Source: Arthrinium phaeospermum (lineage: Eukaryota; Ascomycota; Sordariomycetes; Amphisphaeriales; Apiosporaceae). Taken from it: DNA of 64,000 nucleotides. The stretch is taken from contig QYRS01000002.1 in assembly GCA_006503535.1 (NCBI GenBank), positions 4,340,001 through 4,404,000 on the forward strand. The letters are read 5' to 3'. This document shows positions 20,959 through 31,813 of the stretch, piece by piece. A program made the translations under genes and the position numbers. A model generated the notes under the pieces. That model saw only the letters and a program-made list of their open reading frames with translations, made no database searches and was not told the origin of the DNA. Every line of letters starts with the position of its first letter. Positions within the stretch are counted from its first letter, which is position 1.

Positions 20959-21858
20959 AGTGAAAGCGCTGTTTCGAAATTGTGTCAGCAAGGCCTTCTT
21001 TTCGACTCATTCACAATCGCCGACGATGGAAAGGTAAGTGATGATGACATGTTGGGACTTACCTAGCAACTGGTGATGTTGAGCTTTGACCCTGTCTTTC
21101 TCGATGTAGCTAGAAGATGTTGAGACTCGTTGATGTGCGAGATGGTTGCGATGAGGTGAGAGATGCTTTGGAGCAAGAGAGTGATGGCTGCGAGCGAGTG
21201 CAGATGCGAGGAAGTGCGGGATGGTTGAGAAGGTGCGGGGATCTGAAATGAGAAATCGTTGTGAAGGGTTGGGAATTATTTACAAGTCAGACCGCCGTCG
21301 AAGGCAATCAAAGGAAAATCAAACGCTCGTGCATTGAATGCAAGTCAAGTGGGCCGGAGTTTGAATGGGAGATCCAGCACCTGTAGCTTGAAATCAGGGA
21401 GCTGAACTGGCAGAGGTTCTTGATGGTAACCCACTATGCTGGTGACATACAGTGGTTGAGAACAACTTGCCTATAGTGAGCTGCCTATCGATAATGCATG
21501 TAACTAAGCCTAGCAGGTGGTTCATCATCAGTGACATGCCGACAACTTCAGTGGTCTGTACCTTAGGCAGTCGATGTGGCTTAGTACATCGTTGTCAAGG
21601 ACTGATGCCAAGCCAAATTATGACAATCCAAGCAACTCACTTTAAATAACCAATATAATGAATCTGGTGGGAAAAAGAGGATCCAAGGGGTGGCCGACGA
21701 AGCCATAGTTACTCCGTCATATTCCTGCAAGATCTTTTGGTATATATTTTATCGTCATAAGTGAAGAGGTTATAAGTGGTTAGATCCTGCCCCATTCACT
21801 TTTCTTCGCTAATAAATTTTCCACCATGTAGTCGTGTTGACAATCTGAACCGTTTCTA
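20959..21858. other. Intergenic region between F-box and P450 genes
   Basis: About 900 bases. The part next to the F-box gene (21100-21250) is rich in GATG and GCGAG steps and looks like a pyrimidine-rich promoter on the minus strand. No gene is seen. Confidence 0.45.
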
Positions 21859-23831
21859 TCACAGTCCTCCATTCCGGCTTGTTATTGGCTGCAGCTTGAC
21901 ATAACACTGAAGTGGCGCCCTAAGCAGCCTCTCATGGGCCAAAGGGCTTTTGAGCTCGTCTGGGACTGGAAGGAATTTGAACTTCAGAGTCACGACGCAG
22001 ATCATTACACGCAGTTCCATCATAGCAAGCCGTCGTCCTAACGGGCAAGGGAAAAGAATGAGTCAGTCAAACAGCTTTGCCTAGCAATCATCTAGGATGA
22101 TCACTTCACCAAACAAAAAAAGGTAAATGCAAGCGATGCAACAATAAAACAACTTACCAAAGCACCCCCTAGTCCCACCACTAAAGCTCAGCCGTGGCAA
22201 CACATCTGGATCGAAGACCTCCTCGCCGTTCTCGTCCGTCTTGAGCCAGCGCTCGGGCCTGAAACGGTCCAGCCCCTGGGCGGCGGGGTGGTGAACCCAG
22301 TCGTTCTTTGCCTCGCGACTCGATAGGCTTCGTACGTCGTCGGGCACGGGGACCGGCTTCCAGCGCACGTTGAGGCTGAGCAGGACCTGGGTGCCCTTGG
22401 GGATCGGCCGGCCGAGGATCTCGGTGTCGGCTTTGGCGACGCGGATGCCGCGCGATGCCGTCGAGGCGCAGCGCAGGGTCTCTTCCATCACGGCGTTCAG
22501 GTAGGGGATATCGGCGCCGAGGATAGTTGCGCAGTCGGGAAGGTCCCTGCCGTCGCCGTTGGAATCAATGCTGCTGTTACCGAGCCCGGACTGGAGGGCG
22601 TGGCGTAACTTTGTCTGCGCTTCTTGGTTGTTGGTCATGTACTTGACGAACCACTGCAATGTGTGAGAGGTGGTGTCATGTCCCTAAAGTTACCAACCAA
22701 ACATAATTGGTAGTCAGAGTGTGTTACTGTTTCGATGTAGAATCATGCGTTACTCACCGCAAATATCATCAAGAGCAGCTCATCCTTCAAGTCGTCATTG
22801 GTGGCCGGATCTGGCAACACCTGACCCGCCTTCTGCGCCGCCAGCAAGCTTCGACGGAGGACAAGGTCCATGAGGCAAGAGTCGTATTCCTCCCCATGGT
22901 CCTCATCATCTGCTGATGTGCTCTCATTCCGCAACACGCTCTGCAACCGCCCTGCCGCATCAGACAGCAGACGGCCCGTCTCCCGGTCCTTCAGTGCGAC
23001 GTAGTCCCGGAAGCGGCGAGACCGTTCGATACGCCACCGACTCAACGCCGGCCACAGCGAAGAGCCCCACTGATCCCAGAGGTAGTTGACGAAGTCCACC
23101 GTCTGGGCGACCATGGCGCCCTTGGATTGCGTCGCGGATGAACCCATCCGCACTGCCTTGGTCTGCCCGACGACCAGGTCGAGACGCTCTCCGAATATGG
23201 CGGCCCAAATAGCATCGAGCGCGGCAAGCGAGAAGTCTTTGCTGACATCCATTGCTGATGCTGCAGTAAAGAGCTGCTTCTCGTCAAGACTATCAGAACC
23301 GATACCACTCGCTCCAATACGAGCCTCCCACAACCCCGTCAAATCCCGCGCCGCCCCGTAGACATGCGGCCCCACCACGCGACGCAGAAACTTAGGATGC
23401 ATCGTATCCCGCCAAGCCGCGCGCTGCCTCTTCCACTGCGCGCCGGTCGGGTTCGCCAAAGTAGCCCGCGGGATCAAGGTCTGCCAGACGCCGTAGGCGG
23501 TCGACTTGTCGAAGTCGCGGCCGCGGCGCATGAGCAGGTCGTGGACCTCGCGCGGGTCGTCGACGACGACGAGCGGCCGGCTGAAGGGGTTCATGAAGAG
23601 CTGGTGCACGGGGGACCGCAGCGCCAGGGACCGCGCCATCAGGGGCGACATCCACTCGTGGAGGCGGGCGTAGACGGCCTCGACCGCGGGCTGGTCGCCG
23701 CGCCAGCGTTTTGCGGACTGGGGGTCATATGCGATGCCGGGGAGGGGCTGGGGGTAGAGGATGTATTTGGCTAAGCGGTAGAGGAGGAGGAGCAGGACCG
23801 CTCCGGCGCCAAGGATCGTGTAGTGTTCCAT
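21859..23831 (-). CDS. Cytochrome P450 monooxygenase
   Basis: A three-exon gene: 23831-22758, 22683-22158 and 22037-21859; the product is 592 residues. All three reading frames join exactly across GTGAGT/TTTAG and GTAAGT/GTTAG introns. An N-terminal membrane anchor (residues about 5-25) followed by a proline-containing hinge indicates an endoplasmic reticulum enzyme. The I-helix motif AGHDTTS is assembled across the first intron, the ExxR motif is EETLR, the PERF-type motif is FRPERW, and the haem loop FSGGTRGCFG carries the axial Cys. The second intron falls directly after CFG of this loop. A segment of about 100 residues before the haem loop is longer than usual. The gene stands alone without a biosynthetic neighbour, so its substrate cannot be guessed. 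I cannot assign a CYP family. Confidence 0.93.
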
Positions 23832-24421
23832 GATATAAAGTCAATGGTCTCTGTTTTGGGGTGTGAAACTTGCTAAGCTTCTACTAAATCACATTTAAGT
23901 TCTGTTTGGAAGCAGAAATATGTTTCTGCTTTCCCTACAGATGCAGGGGCACGTCACACGTTGGTTGCTGACTCTGAAGGCCCCTGCGATAATTAGGGTC
24001 TGCAGGTGTCAGCTATCTTTAAGCCGAGGCTACATGATTTGTTGGGATTTGGAGTGATTGTGCTTGCGTCAGGGTAGCGACATTTTCAAATTACTATACT
24101 TGAGTGGCTAGATGCAGTTTCAGAGGTTATGTATGTCAAACGTGCAGTTCCCCGTATTTGGAAATAAACCCCGATCTGGTACCGACCTCTTACTCAGCGC
24201 CACACCACGTCGGAGAGTTGATCAATTGCCGTTCACGAAAGCTTGTTTTGATGCGAGTAGCTGACAATTCTCGGCACTTGATACCCCCTTAGGCTCAGAG
24301 TGCGATCACATCACCCCACAACCCACATATAGGGGGTGCAGTATGCATGAATACGAAGTAGTGCTGTAAACCAAGTATGCAGATTCGCACCGAGTGTGAG
24401 CCGCACGCCAGCGTCATCAAG
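23832..24421. other. Intergenic region, nothing recognised
   Basis: About 590 bases holding the P450 promoter side and the 3-prime side of the HET gene. No extra gene, repeat or RNA is visible. Confidence 0.5.
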
Positions 24422-26449
24422 TTACTTCAATGCAACCACCTCTTGAGCGTTGGTGTCCGTAAAAGGGTCGTCCCTTTTGTCGCTATACCGAATAAACACC
24501 ACACCCACCCTTGAAAACATCATTGCTTCCTCTGTGCCGGGCGTCAGCACCAGGCATCTCGCCACCCACAATCCCGACGCTATGCGGACGCGCTGCATCT
24601 GTACCACAGCCAATGTCTGATCGGGACCGGGCATTTCGCAGTCGGGGAACCAAGAATACGTTTCATCCAGATCCCCGCCCCATTCCTTCGCTTTGCTCTT
24701 CGGATCGTCCGGGTCCAGTTGGAGCGCCTCGTCCTCGTCGAGGAGAAACTTCCGACGCCAGGTCTGGACCCGCATAGTCGCGGGCACCACGCCTTGATCG
24801 ATGCTCACGTCGGCTTCCCACTCGATCTCGCCGCCCGAGGGCAGGTAAGAGCATCTGCCCTCCACCGAGGCCCAAGTCCAGGTGGGCATCTTGTTCTCGA
24901 GCCTGCCGATGAGATCCGTCGCCGAGTTGGCGTCGTCTCTGGAGCGATACCAGAGCGCCATACCCGGCAGGTCGTAATCCCACAGACCCAGGATACATCG
25001 CGGTTTCGCCTTGGAGCGTCGCTCGATCTCCTTGATGAGGCCAGTGACGGCAATGATCTTGTCTGTCGAGTGCGTGAGCTGGCAGCTTGAGTACGCTTTC
25101 AGGATGCCGATCCAGTGATCTTTCCACGTTATCACCGATGCTTTTCGTGTCGCATCCTGCTTCAGGGAGTCAGTACTCCCCACCTCCAAGCGCTGCAGCC
25201 ATGTCTTTTTGTTCGATTCGTCGTCCCACCCGACATTGCAGTAATGAGCCTCTGATGCCTGGGCGCAGCGGCATTCCCAGTATATTCCGTTGGCCCCGTA
25301 CAGCAGCGTGCGCGGCGCCGAGTATCGCTCTTGTACGACCCAAGCCCTCGAGTGAAGCGGTGAGGCGCCGTATCCGGACGTGTTCACTTCCACCTCCCAC
25401 AGTCTTCCAGGGTTCCAGGAATAAACAGACACGCCCAGCTCCTCGGAAGCACAAGGCCGGAGGCGGAGCGGATTTCGACCGTCCGTGAAGCACCCTTCAT
25501 GACTGCCAGAGGATTTCAGCGCCGCAATCGTCAGCACCGAGTTGTTGTAGACGAGCGCCATGATCTCGGCCTGGTCCTTCCAGTCGTCCTTGGAGTCCTG
25601 GATGATGCAGAGCGAATCAATCCACAGGAACTGGTAGCCCAGCTTCCTCGTGACCAAAACGGCGTCTTGAAAAGTCTTGGGCAGGTACGATAGTTCCACG
25701 CCAGCCCGAAGCTCCGATTCAGTCTTCTCCGTTAGAGTAGGCACGTGGACCAGTCGGGGGTCGCCCCAGCAGTGGCTCAATGCGACGTATTCCTGGCCGG
25801 CAGCGGCGGTCGAGTCGACGAGGCGGATGGTATCACCCAGCTGGAGCAAGCGCTTAGGTCGCACCACTCGAGCCGCGTCGTCATTCTCAGCGCACAGTCT
25901 GTGTTCCTTCAGGCATCTGTCTAACCATGCCTTCGCTACATTGAAAGTTTCTTCATCCCCGGTGCTTCTGCCCAAGCTCAATCCAGTAGTAGGAGTAAGG
26001 CCTGAAGTCGAGGTTACCGCACGGTCGCCTGATAAGATCGGCAGACTGTACCCCCGCAGGCTGCCGTTACCAGAGCACTCGATGGTGATGGTGAGCAACG
26101 CATCCGGGTCGATGGCCGGCAGGAGGACGAACGCCACCTTCCAGCCGCGCATGCGGTCGGCGTCGACGATGTCGTGCGGCCGCGTCCAAGTGGAGGCCTC
26201 GAAGAGAGCGCAGCCATGGCAGCCACGCTTGGCCGACCCGCAGAGCTGGCCGAAGTCGTACGCGGTCTCGATGTAGTCGGAACCCTGGGCGCCTGACTGG
26301 CGGTGCCGCTCGATGGCTCGTGTCAGCAAATCCCGGCAGGCGGGGCAGAGGACGTGGGGCTCATAGCGAAATGCGATGTCGTCTTCAGCGGCCGGCGGCT
26401 GCTGTCCAACAGCATGGGGTCCGAATGGGAGAGCTTCGAGAGTTCGCAT
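24422..26449 (-). CDS. HET-domain protein, classical type
   Basis: A single-exon gene of 675 codons with ATG at 26449. The N-terminal 200 residues hold a CPACRD element (about 35-40) and a Cys-rich GCHGCALFE stretch near 77-85 that is common upstream of HET domains in this class. The HET domain runs from about 215 to 380: YVALSHCWGD at 221-230, FLWIDSLCIIQD at about 274-285, and SRAWVVQER near 370, close to the usual RGWTLQE position. The C-terminal 290 residues include W-rich segments typical of the family. HET proteins mediate allorecognition and regulated cell death when incompatible hyphae fuse. This version is distinct from the HET-E-type gene at 15275 and from the atypical one at 34175. 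Confidence 0.93.
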   Translation of the reverse strand: MRTLEALPFGPHAVGQQPPAAEDDIAFRYEPHVLCPACRDLLTRAIERHRQSGAQGSDYIETAYDFGQLCGSAKRGCHGCALFEASTWTRPHDIVDADRMRGWKVAFVLLPAIDPDALLTITIECSGNGSLRGYSLPILSGDRAVTSTSGLTPTTGLSLGRSTGDEETFNVAKAWLDRCLKEHRLCAENDDAARVVRPKRLLQLGDTIRLVDSTAAAGQEYVALSHCWGDPRLVHVPTLTEKTESELRAGVELSYLPKTFQDAVLVTRKLGYQFLWIDSLCIIQDSKDDWKDQAEIMALVYNNSVLTIAALKSSGSHEGCFTDGRNPLRLRPCASEELGVSVYSWNPGRLWEVEVNTSGYGASPLHSRAWVVQERYSAPRTLLYGANGIYWECRCAQASEAHYCNVGWDDESNKKTWLQRLEVGSTDSLKQDATRKASVITWKDHWIGILKAYSSCQLTHSTDKIIAVTGLIKEIERRSKAKPRCILGLWDYDLPGMALWYRSRDDANSATDLIGRLENKMPTWTWASVEGRCSYLPSGGEIEWEADVSIDQGVVPATMRVQTWRRKFLLDEDEALQLDPDDPKSKAKEWGGDLDETYSWFPDCEMPGPDQTLAVVQMQRVRIASGLWVARCLVLTPGTEEAMMFSRVGVVFIRYSDKRDDPFTDTNAQEVVALK

Positions 26450-26824
26450 TGCGGAGAAAGTTGTTTAGGGATTTGTGCAAGAATTGGCCTCTTTCCAATG
26501 ATACTCTCAATGTTGAAGTTGGATTAAGCTCAAATCTCACCATCAGCTGCCCCGCTGTCAGCCAAGAGTCACATCGCCCAGCCCGCACTCCTCAAGGAGG
26601 ATTCACACCCCGGTCTCTCTCTTAGCTGGGTCACCCGATTTTAAGCCTGCACAAAAACCAGAAAACCGGAATGGGTCTTCACGAATTCGAATTGCAAGTT
26701 GTTCTATTGTCAACAGCGCTAGGAAATTCCAATAAGCCCGCTGTCATGCCATCAAAACGATGCAGGCATATTTGTGTATCCGGTTGCCCCATTCCCCGCC
26801 AAATCGCTTTTCAAAACGATGGAT
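26450..26824. other. Intergenic region, nothing recognised
   Basis: About 375 bases between the HET promoter and the 3-prime end of the SET-domain gene. No feature is recognised. Confidence 0.5.
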
Positions 26825-27947
26825 CTAATCTCTGTCTTTATCAACCCCTCCGGAGCCCCTCTCGACTATGCCCCGATACTCCTGAGCTAGCTCCTGGTCT
26901 CCGGCCAGTGCCGCATAGTCGGCGCAGCGATGGTACCTAGCAACCGGCAAGCTTGATTAGTACAAGTATCAATTGCTCGAACGCCCGCCAATATGCCGCA
27001 GCTGTGAACACTTACGCCTCGTCCAGGGGCTTTCCCGTGATCTGCGTGCTCTTGAGCAGATTAATGACCGACGTGCCCAACCCTAACGCCACCTTGGCGT
27101 CCAGTTCCGACATCCCCCCATCGAACTCGTCCAGCAGTTTGTTGATGTGCAGCAACGTCAGCCGGTGCGAGTCGTGCAGGGTCGCGTCGTCCCCCTCACA
27201 GGCCGGGCAGTTGCACACAAAACCGTAGGGCGCCAGCAGGAGACGCCGCTCCCGGGCCGGCGCCAGCAGTTCCGTGTAGGAAATGGTGATCTCTTCGTCC
27301 TTCTCGATGTCGCGCACCGCCGTGATCACCATGGTCTCGTCCTCGCTCTAGATGAACTGCGCGCTCGGCATGCACGAGTGGTTGAGCCGCGAGCCGATCC
27401 GGAACACGCCCAAGTCGCCGGCCCCGACCCCCAGCTCGATAGCGTTGCTGCGGAAGCGCATCAGGGTCCGCTCCATCGTCGGGGAAATGAGGGGCATCCG
27501 TTGGTTGGCCGTCAGGATTTCGGGGCTGTAGGCCAGGGCGTCGTAGACGGCCTTTTCGTGCGCGGGCAGCTGCTGTCGCTTGTGCTGCACCACGGTCTGC
27601 CACGGGGGTCCTGATCGGGCGATGCTGCCGTCTCTCCGTAACACGGGTGCCACGTCTGCCCACTCCAGTTTGATGAGGGGCTTCTCTTCGATGATGATGC
27701 TGCTGCGGCGGATGCCGGCTTTGGCGATGACGCTGACGCCCTTGTCGGGGGTCTCGGTCAGGGTGTATCGGCGCGGCCTTGCGGGTGCGGGCATAGACGA
27801 TGCGAGTAGGAGCATAGACGATGCGGCTTCGGTCATAGACGATGCGGGTGGGGGCATAGACGATGCGGCTTCGGTCATAGACGATGCGGGTGGGGGCATA
27901 GACGATGCGGGTGGGGGCATAGACGATGCGGGTGGGGGCATAGACAT
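26825..27947 (-). CDS. SET-domain protein interrupted by one in-frame TAG
   Basis: Two exons, 27947-27016 and 26936-26825, joined over a GTAAGT/GCTAG intron, would encode 347 codons. Codon 200 (27350-27348) is TAG. On both sides the frame is the same and the protein is clearly a SET domain of the SMYD/SET5-like class: the N-terminal SET strand, the cofactor motif NHSC, then the stop, then the DEEITISY catalytic Tyr region and the post-SET CNCPAC cluster. In relatives the position three residues after the AQ of the NHSC strand is usually Trp, so the stop most likely replaces TGG. No intron can remove it. It may be a recent nonsense mutation, a sequencing error, or a site of stop-to-Trp A-to-I mRNA editing. 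The N terminus is a seven-residue repeat tract encoded by a minisatellite. Confidence 0.8.
27792..27947 (-). repeat. 21-bp coding minisatellite, about seven units
   Basis: Units of 21 bases starting with catagacgatgcgg recur at 27792, 27813, 27834, 27855, 27876, 27897 and 27918, with a partial unit at 27939. On the minus strand they encode seven-residue repeats of the type SMPPPAS, with variants SMTEAAS and SMLLLAS. Because the unit is a multiple of three, copy-number changes keep the reading frame of the SET-domain gene. It forms the extreme N terminus if the ATG at 27947 is used; each unit also supplies an ATG, so shorter starts are possible. Confidence 0.9.
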
Positions 27948-28311
27948 GATGAGATATACGGTATTTTCAGCTGACCAAAAGAAAGTAATGTAGTTCTGAC
28001 CACTGTTCAATGCAATGCTGAGCACTCTTGAAAAGACATGAAGTTGATGGTTTGTCGAAGATGAAGAAGCTGGGGCATGCGGAGTGTCGTTTTTTGGAAT
28101 GAAGTAGTTACTAAGAAGGATAAGCAGCTTGATTGCCCAAATAACCATACACCATTGAATGATATCGCTGTGAAACAACCACGTTCACGCCCTAAGATTC
28201 AAGATGCCCCTTCCCTTCCTACTTTTTTTTTGGACCCCACGCAGCTTCCATAACTCGATGCAATACCCATGACCATGTAAAACATTGAGATACCCCCTTC
28301 GGTAGCTGTTC
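27948..28311. other. Intergenic region, nothing recognised
   Basis: About 360 bases. The minus-strand frame of the SET-domain gene stays open upstream to 28178, but the translation there looks non-coding and includes a chance hydrophobic stretch. A T8 run lies near 28224. Confidence 0.4.
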
Positions 28312-30495
28312 TCACCATTGACTATCGCTACTTCCGCTTTTTGCACTATTCCCACGTTCGATCACCGTCACCCGGCTATTGTGCTTCGAAGCCAGCAGCT
28401 GTTGCCGTTCGACGAACGCACTCTGCACTCTGCCAGCCCCTTTGCGAAACCGCACCTTCACATCCCGTGCCACCGCCCCCAGCTCGGCGCTGGTATGAAG
28501 TCTGCCATTATCGGGGCCAGCCTCCGCCGTAGTCGGCAGTTGATCGAACACGCCGACCGTAGACATCGCCACCGGCCCCTCCACGTCCGGCAGCTCCCCC
28601 CGCGGCCCGGCGAAGCGCGTCTTGTAGAAGAGCAGCGGCAGCGGGTCGCTCTTCCAGACGGCCTCCTGCCGCCAGCGCCCGGCGCTGCGCAGGACCATGT
28701 GCAGGACCATGAGGACCTCGAGGCCGAGCAGGGCGCACGGCAGGACCAGCCAGGCCCAGTCGATGCGCGTGTAGGCGACCTGGCGCAGCGCCGTGCCGTC
28801 GACGCGGTCCGTCGTGCCCGGGCTGCGCAGGAAGCCCAGCCGGATCTGGTTCGTCGTCGCGCCCGCGATGGCGGCGAAGCGGTCGGTGATTTTCGGGACG
28901 GTGGCGTCCATTTGCTCCCAGAACTGGGCGAGCCACCTGTAACCACCCGTTGTTAGTATGCATGGTGACTTGGGGGCAATAAAAGTGCATAAGAACACAG
29001 TCCAAGGAAGTACTTGCCAGAGGTTGCCGCAGTCAATGTCGATGCCACTTTTGAAACCGTGCGCGCAGGTGCCGTTCATAAAGTTGATATATGTCCCCCT
29101 CATCAGCATATACGCCCAAGACTCCATGCGCGTGATGCATCCCTCGTTCGCCATCTGCGTCGGGTAATTCGGCCACCCCTCGGCGGCGTAGAGCCGCACC
29201 GCGTGGGCCCCCGGCGCTTGCTTGACGTTGTCGAGCGAGTACGTCCGGCCGTCGACCTGGCAGACGTGCTGGATCGCGGCCAGGCTCTTGTCGTGGGGCC
29301 CGGCGGCCTCGAGTTCGGTGGCCACCGTGATCTGGTCGAGCGCGGTGGGGTCGTAGCCCACCGTGATGTCGGGGACTAAAGGGGTGCTGTCCACGACGGC
29401 TTCCGACAAGGCGCCCTCTCGAACGCTGGCCGCGTAGGAGCGCAGGCACGGGTACAGAGAGCAGCTGACGGCAACGGGGGTATAGTTGGTGCTACCGTCG
29501 GGCCCGGTGAAGTTGCGCATGGTCAGGACGGTGGTGTTGACGAGCGCCCAGGTACTCAGCTCCCTGGTCTCCGGCTCCATGATCTTCTCGGCCCAGCTGA
29601 GGTCCCCGGCAAGGACGTGCTGCGGGCCCGAGAAGACGGACAGCCAGGTGGCGCCGTCGCCGAGGACAACCTGCTGGCGGTTGGGAAGACTGTAGGTGGT
29701 CGAGCCGTTCCACATCGCCGCTCGGAGCGTCGACTTCCGGACCAGGGGCCCGACGTCGGTGCAGGCGCTACAGACGCCAATAGATGTGTGGGTAATGCCT
29801 TGTGTGGGCCACAGCACAGGGAATGTACAGTTACCCGTCGGACACGCTGCCGAGACCACCGAGTCTTTGCTGCCGGGGTTGGCGATGGCGTTGAGCATAA
29901 CACTCTGGTTGCCGGGGTTGAAGCTCCAGATGCCGTAGTTGGGGTTGCCCATGGTCTGGTAATAGGCCGTCGAAGCGTTGACCGAGTTGGAGCGGGCCAG
30001 AGACGCCGTGCCCAAGCCCAGGGGCATATCCCGGTAAGCCGTCCCAATGGCCTGCTGCGCAAACGGGCCGATCGATAGCGAAGGCAGGATGATGATCAGC
30101 GGTATGAGGATGAGCGGCTGCCGAAACAACACGATCGGCAGGAGCTTCAGGGCCCCCCACGGACCCCGGCTGGCCCACTCGAAGGACCGGATTTGGAGGA
30201 TGGGCCGACCTGCCGGGGGCGCCGACCAGAACCAAATCCATTTCTGTTGGCTGATGACCTCGGCCGCCGTGGTGGCCAGGCAGGCGCGGAAAAGGGTGGA
30301 GAGGATGTTGATGAGCGAGTTGAGGGTGATCCGGAACCTCCATTCCTCCTGTGACACGCCGTTGACGTAGGCCATGGTGATGGCAATCGCAGCCAGAAGG
30401 CTCGACGAGATAAGGCATAGAGCAATCTCCTGGGTCCAGGGTTGGACTGCATTTTTCCAGACGCCGCCGGAAGGCCTGATCGGTGTTTGCTTCAT
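28312..30495 (-). CDS. DUF3176-type multi-pass membrane protein 1, GC-AG intron
   Basis: ATG at 30495. I propose two exons, 30495-29018 and 28936-28312, giving 700 residues. The 81-base intron starts with GCAAGT, contains a perfect TACTAAC branch site and ends ACAG. As its length is a multiple of three and it lacks a stop, it also reads through; the spliced form is better supported by the branch site. The protein shows the DUF3176 layout: two N-terminal transmembrane helices (about 22-45 and 55-80), a conserved W-rich loop, a third helix near 115-140 ending in GPFAQQAIGT, a large Cys-containing extracellular domain of about 350 residues, and a final helix near 570-595 with a cytosolic tail. 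The family is widespread in ascomycetes and has no known function. A divergent paralogue is at 46578-48844. Confidence 0.88.
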   Translation of the reverse strand: MKQTPIRPSGGVWKNAVQPWTQEIALCLISSSLLAAIAITMAYVNGVSQEEWRFRITLNSLINILSTLFRACLATTAAEVISQQKWIWFWSAPPAGRPILQIRSFEWASRGPWGALKLLPIVLFRQPLILIPLIIILPSLSIGPFAQQAIGTAYRDMPLGLGTASLARSNSVNASTAYYQTMGNPNYGIWSFNPGNQSVMLNAIANPGSKDSVVSAACPTGNCTFPVLWPTQGITHTSIGVCSACTDVGPLVRKSTLRAAMWNGSTTYSLPNRQQVVLGDGATWLSVFSGPQHVLAGDLSWAEKIMEPETRELSTWALVNTTVLTMRNFTGPDGSTNYTPVAVSCSLYPCLRSYAASVREGALSEAVVDSTPLVPDITVGYDPTALDQITVATELEAAGPHDKSLAAIQHVCQVDGRTYSLDNVKQAPGAHAVRLYAAEGWPNYPTQMANEGCITRMESWAYMLMRGTYINFMNGTCAHGFKSGIDIDCGNLWQVLPWTVFLCTFIAPKSPCILTTGGYRWLAQFWEQMDATVPKITDRFAAIAGATTNQIRLGFLRSPGTTDRVDGTALRQVAYTRIDWAWLVLPCALLGLEVLMVLHMVLRSAGRWRQEAVWKSDPLPLLFYKTRFAGPRGELPDVEGPVAMSTVGVFDQLPTTAEAGPDNGRLHTSAELGAVARDVKVRFRKGAGRVQSAFVERQQLLASKHNSRVTVIERGNSAKSGSSDSQW

Positions 30496-31813
30496 CTTGC
30501 TTCTGCCTTATATCAATCCGACTTCCGAATCTTGTTGTTTCGATATCAACTGTCCTGAAACGACATCGAGATTTCGGCATGCATATAGACGAAACATTTC
30601 TACTGGTTTATTATTTACAATTGCATCTCAGGGTCCCCCATAAAGTCATCGCCCGGCTGAGCCACATAATAGCACAGAACCGCAGGCCCCTCAGCCACTG
30701 TCAGCGCTACAGACTTGAAGGGGCAAAGCGATGTCTCAGCATGCGAACACTCAGGGTCCTGCACCGTCAAATCAAACCCAATTACCGAGGCTTACCCTCG
30801 TCTACCGACGACCGAGCGGCGCGTGGCGCGGTCCAGACCAGAAACACACTAACAAAGAACCGACTAGCCAATCTCCACTTCCGCCGCCTAACAGGAGGGA
30901 GCGCACCAGGAGGCGTCCCCCTTCGGTAGAAAAGGTAAAACTAGCCGATTGCTCTGTCGGTATCTTGTTTATAATCCTATCTTTAGACCAACAGTCTACG
31001 GAGTATTTGCTGCGGGTGCTCCCTTGCCTTTAGGGGGATGAGCCCTGTCCGCCACTTGGCCGTGTCGCAACATCAAATAAAACAAACACTACAATTCGCA
31101 GCCGTTCTCATTGCTGTCAAAGCTTCCAGTCCAGCAACCAACTCAAAATACATGGGCCAAAGTACGAAACCACGGTAGCGGCCATGTACAGCCTACGTAG
31201 GCTGCGGTAAATCAACACTGCCGTCGTTGTCCAGCAACACCTCCACCACTTCCCGCCGGCCCGGCTGCTTCCTCAGTTCCACGGGCCGTCCGCAAGTGAA
31301 GCCTATCTATAATTGCCACCCGCCCGAAGTCAAAGCCCGAGCAAGGCTTGCACCCTGCAGCCATTGATCAATGTAGCTGCACCAGATTAAGGGTCTTCTA
31401 CTGGCTGTTAATGCTAGTAGAGATAGTAGCATTTGGTCACTCCAACCTAAAAATAGCTACGAGAGCCCCGGAGGTGAGAGATGTCTGCAGACCATCACTT
31501 AGTGCACAAGCGGGTGAGCCGCAGTCCTCACACCGGGACATCGGCATGATGTGGTGATACTGCCTCACACGACTTCACTTTTCGTCCCGAACTACAAACA
31601 AATATTTGTACTCGTGTTATTCATATCTAGTTGAGGTATACCACTGGAGCCTCAGCGAATCCTCAAGCTTAACCTTACTGTAGAAACATTACTCGCAGAC
31701 TGGATTGTTTCTCAGTCAGTACCAGTTTATATTTCTGTTCTCAAACAGCTCCATCCCATAGCATAGGTATGCTCAGCCCCGAACCATTCCATTGATTCGC
31801 TGAAACCACCGTC
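30496..31813. other. Intergenic region, nothing recognised
   Basis: About 1.3 kb between the DUF3176 promoter and the 3-prime end of the BTB gene. Open frames here are short and lack any domain or splice logic. Confidence 0.5.

Noticed and set aside
27948..28178. Upstream extension of the SET-domain gene with a hydrophobic stretch
   Set aside because: The frame is open but the translation is non-coding in character; the ATG at 27947 next to the repeat is a better start.
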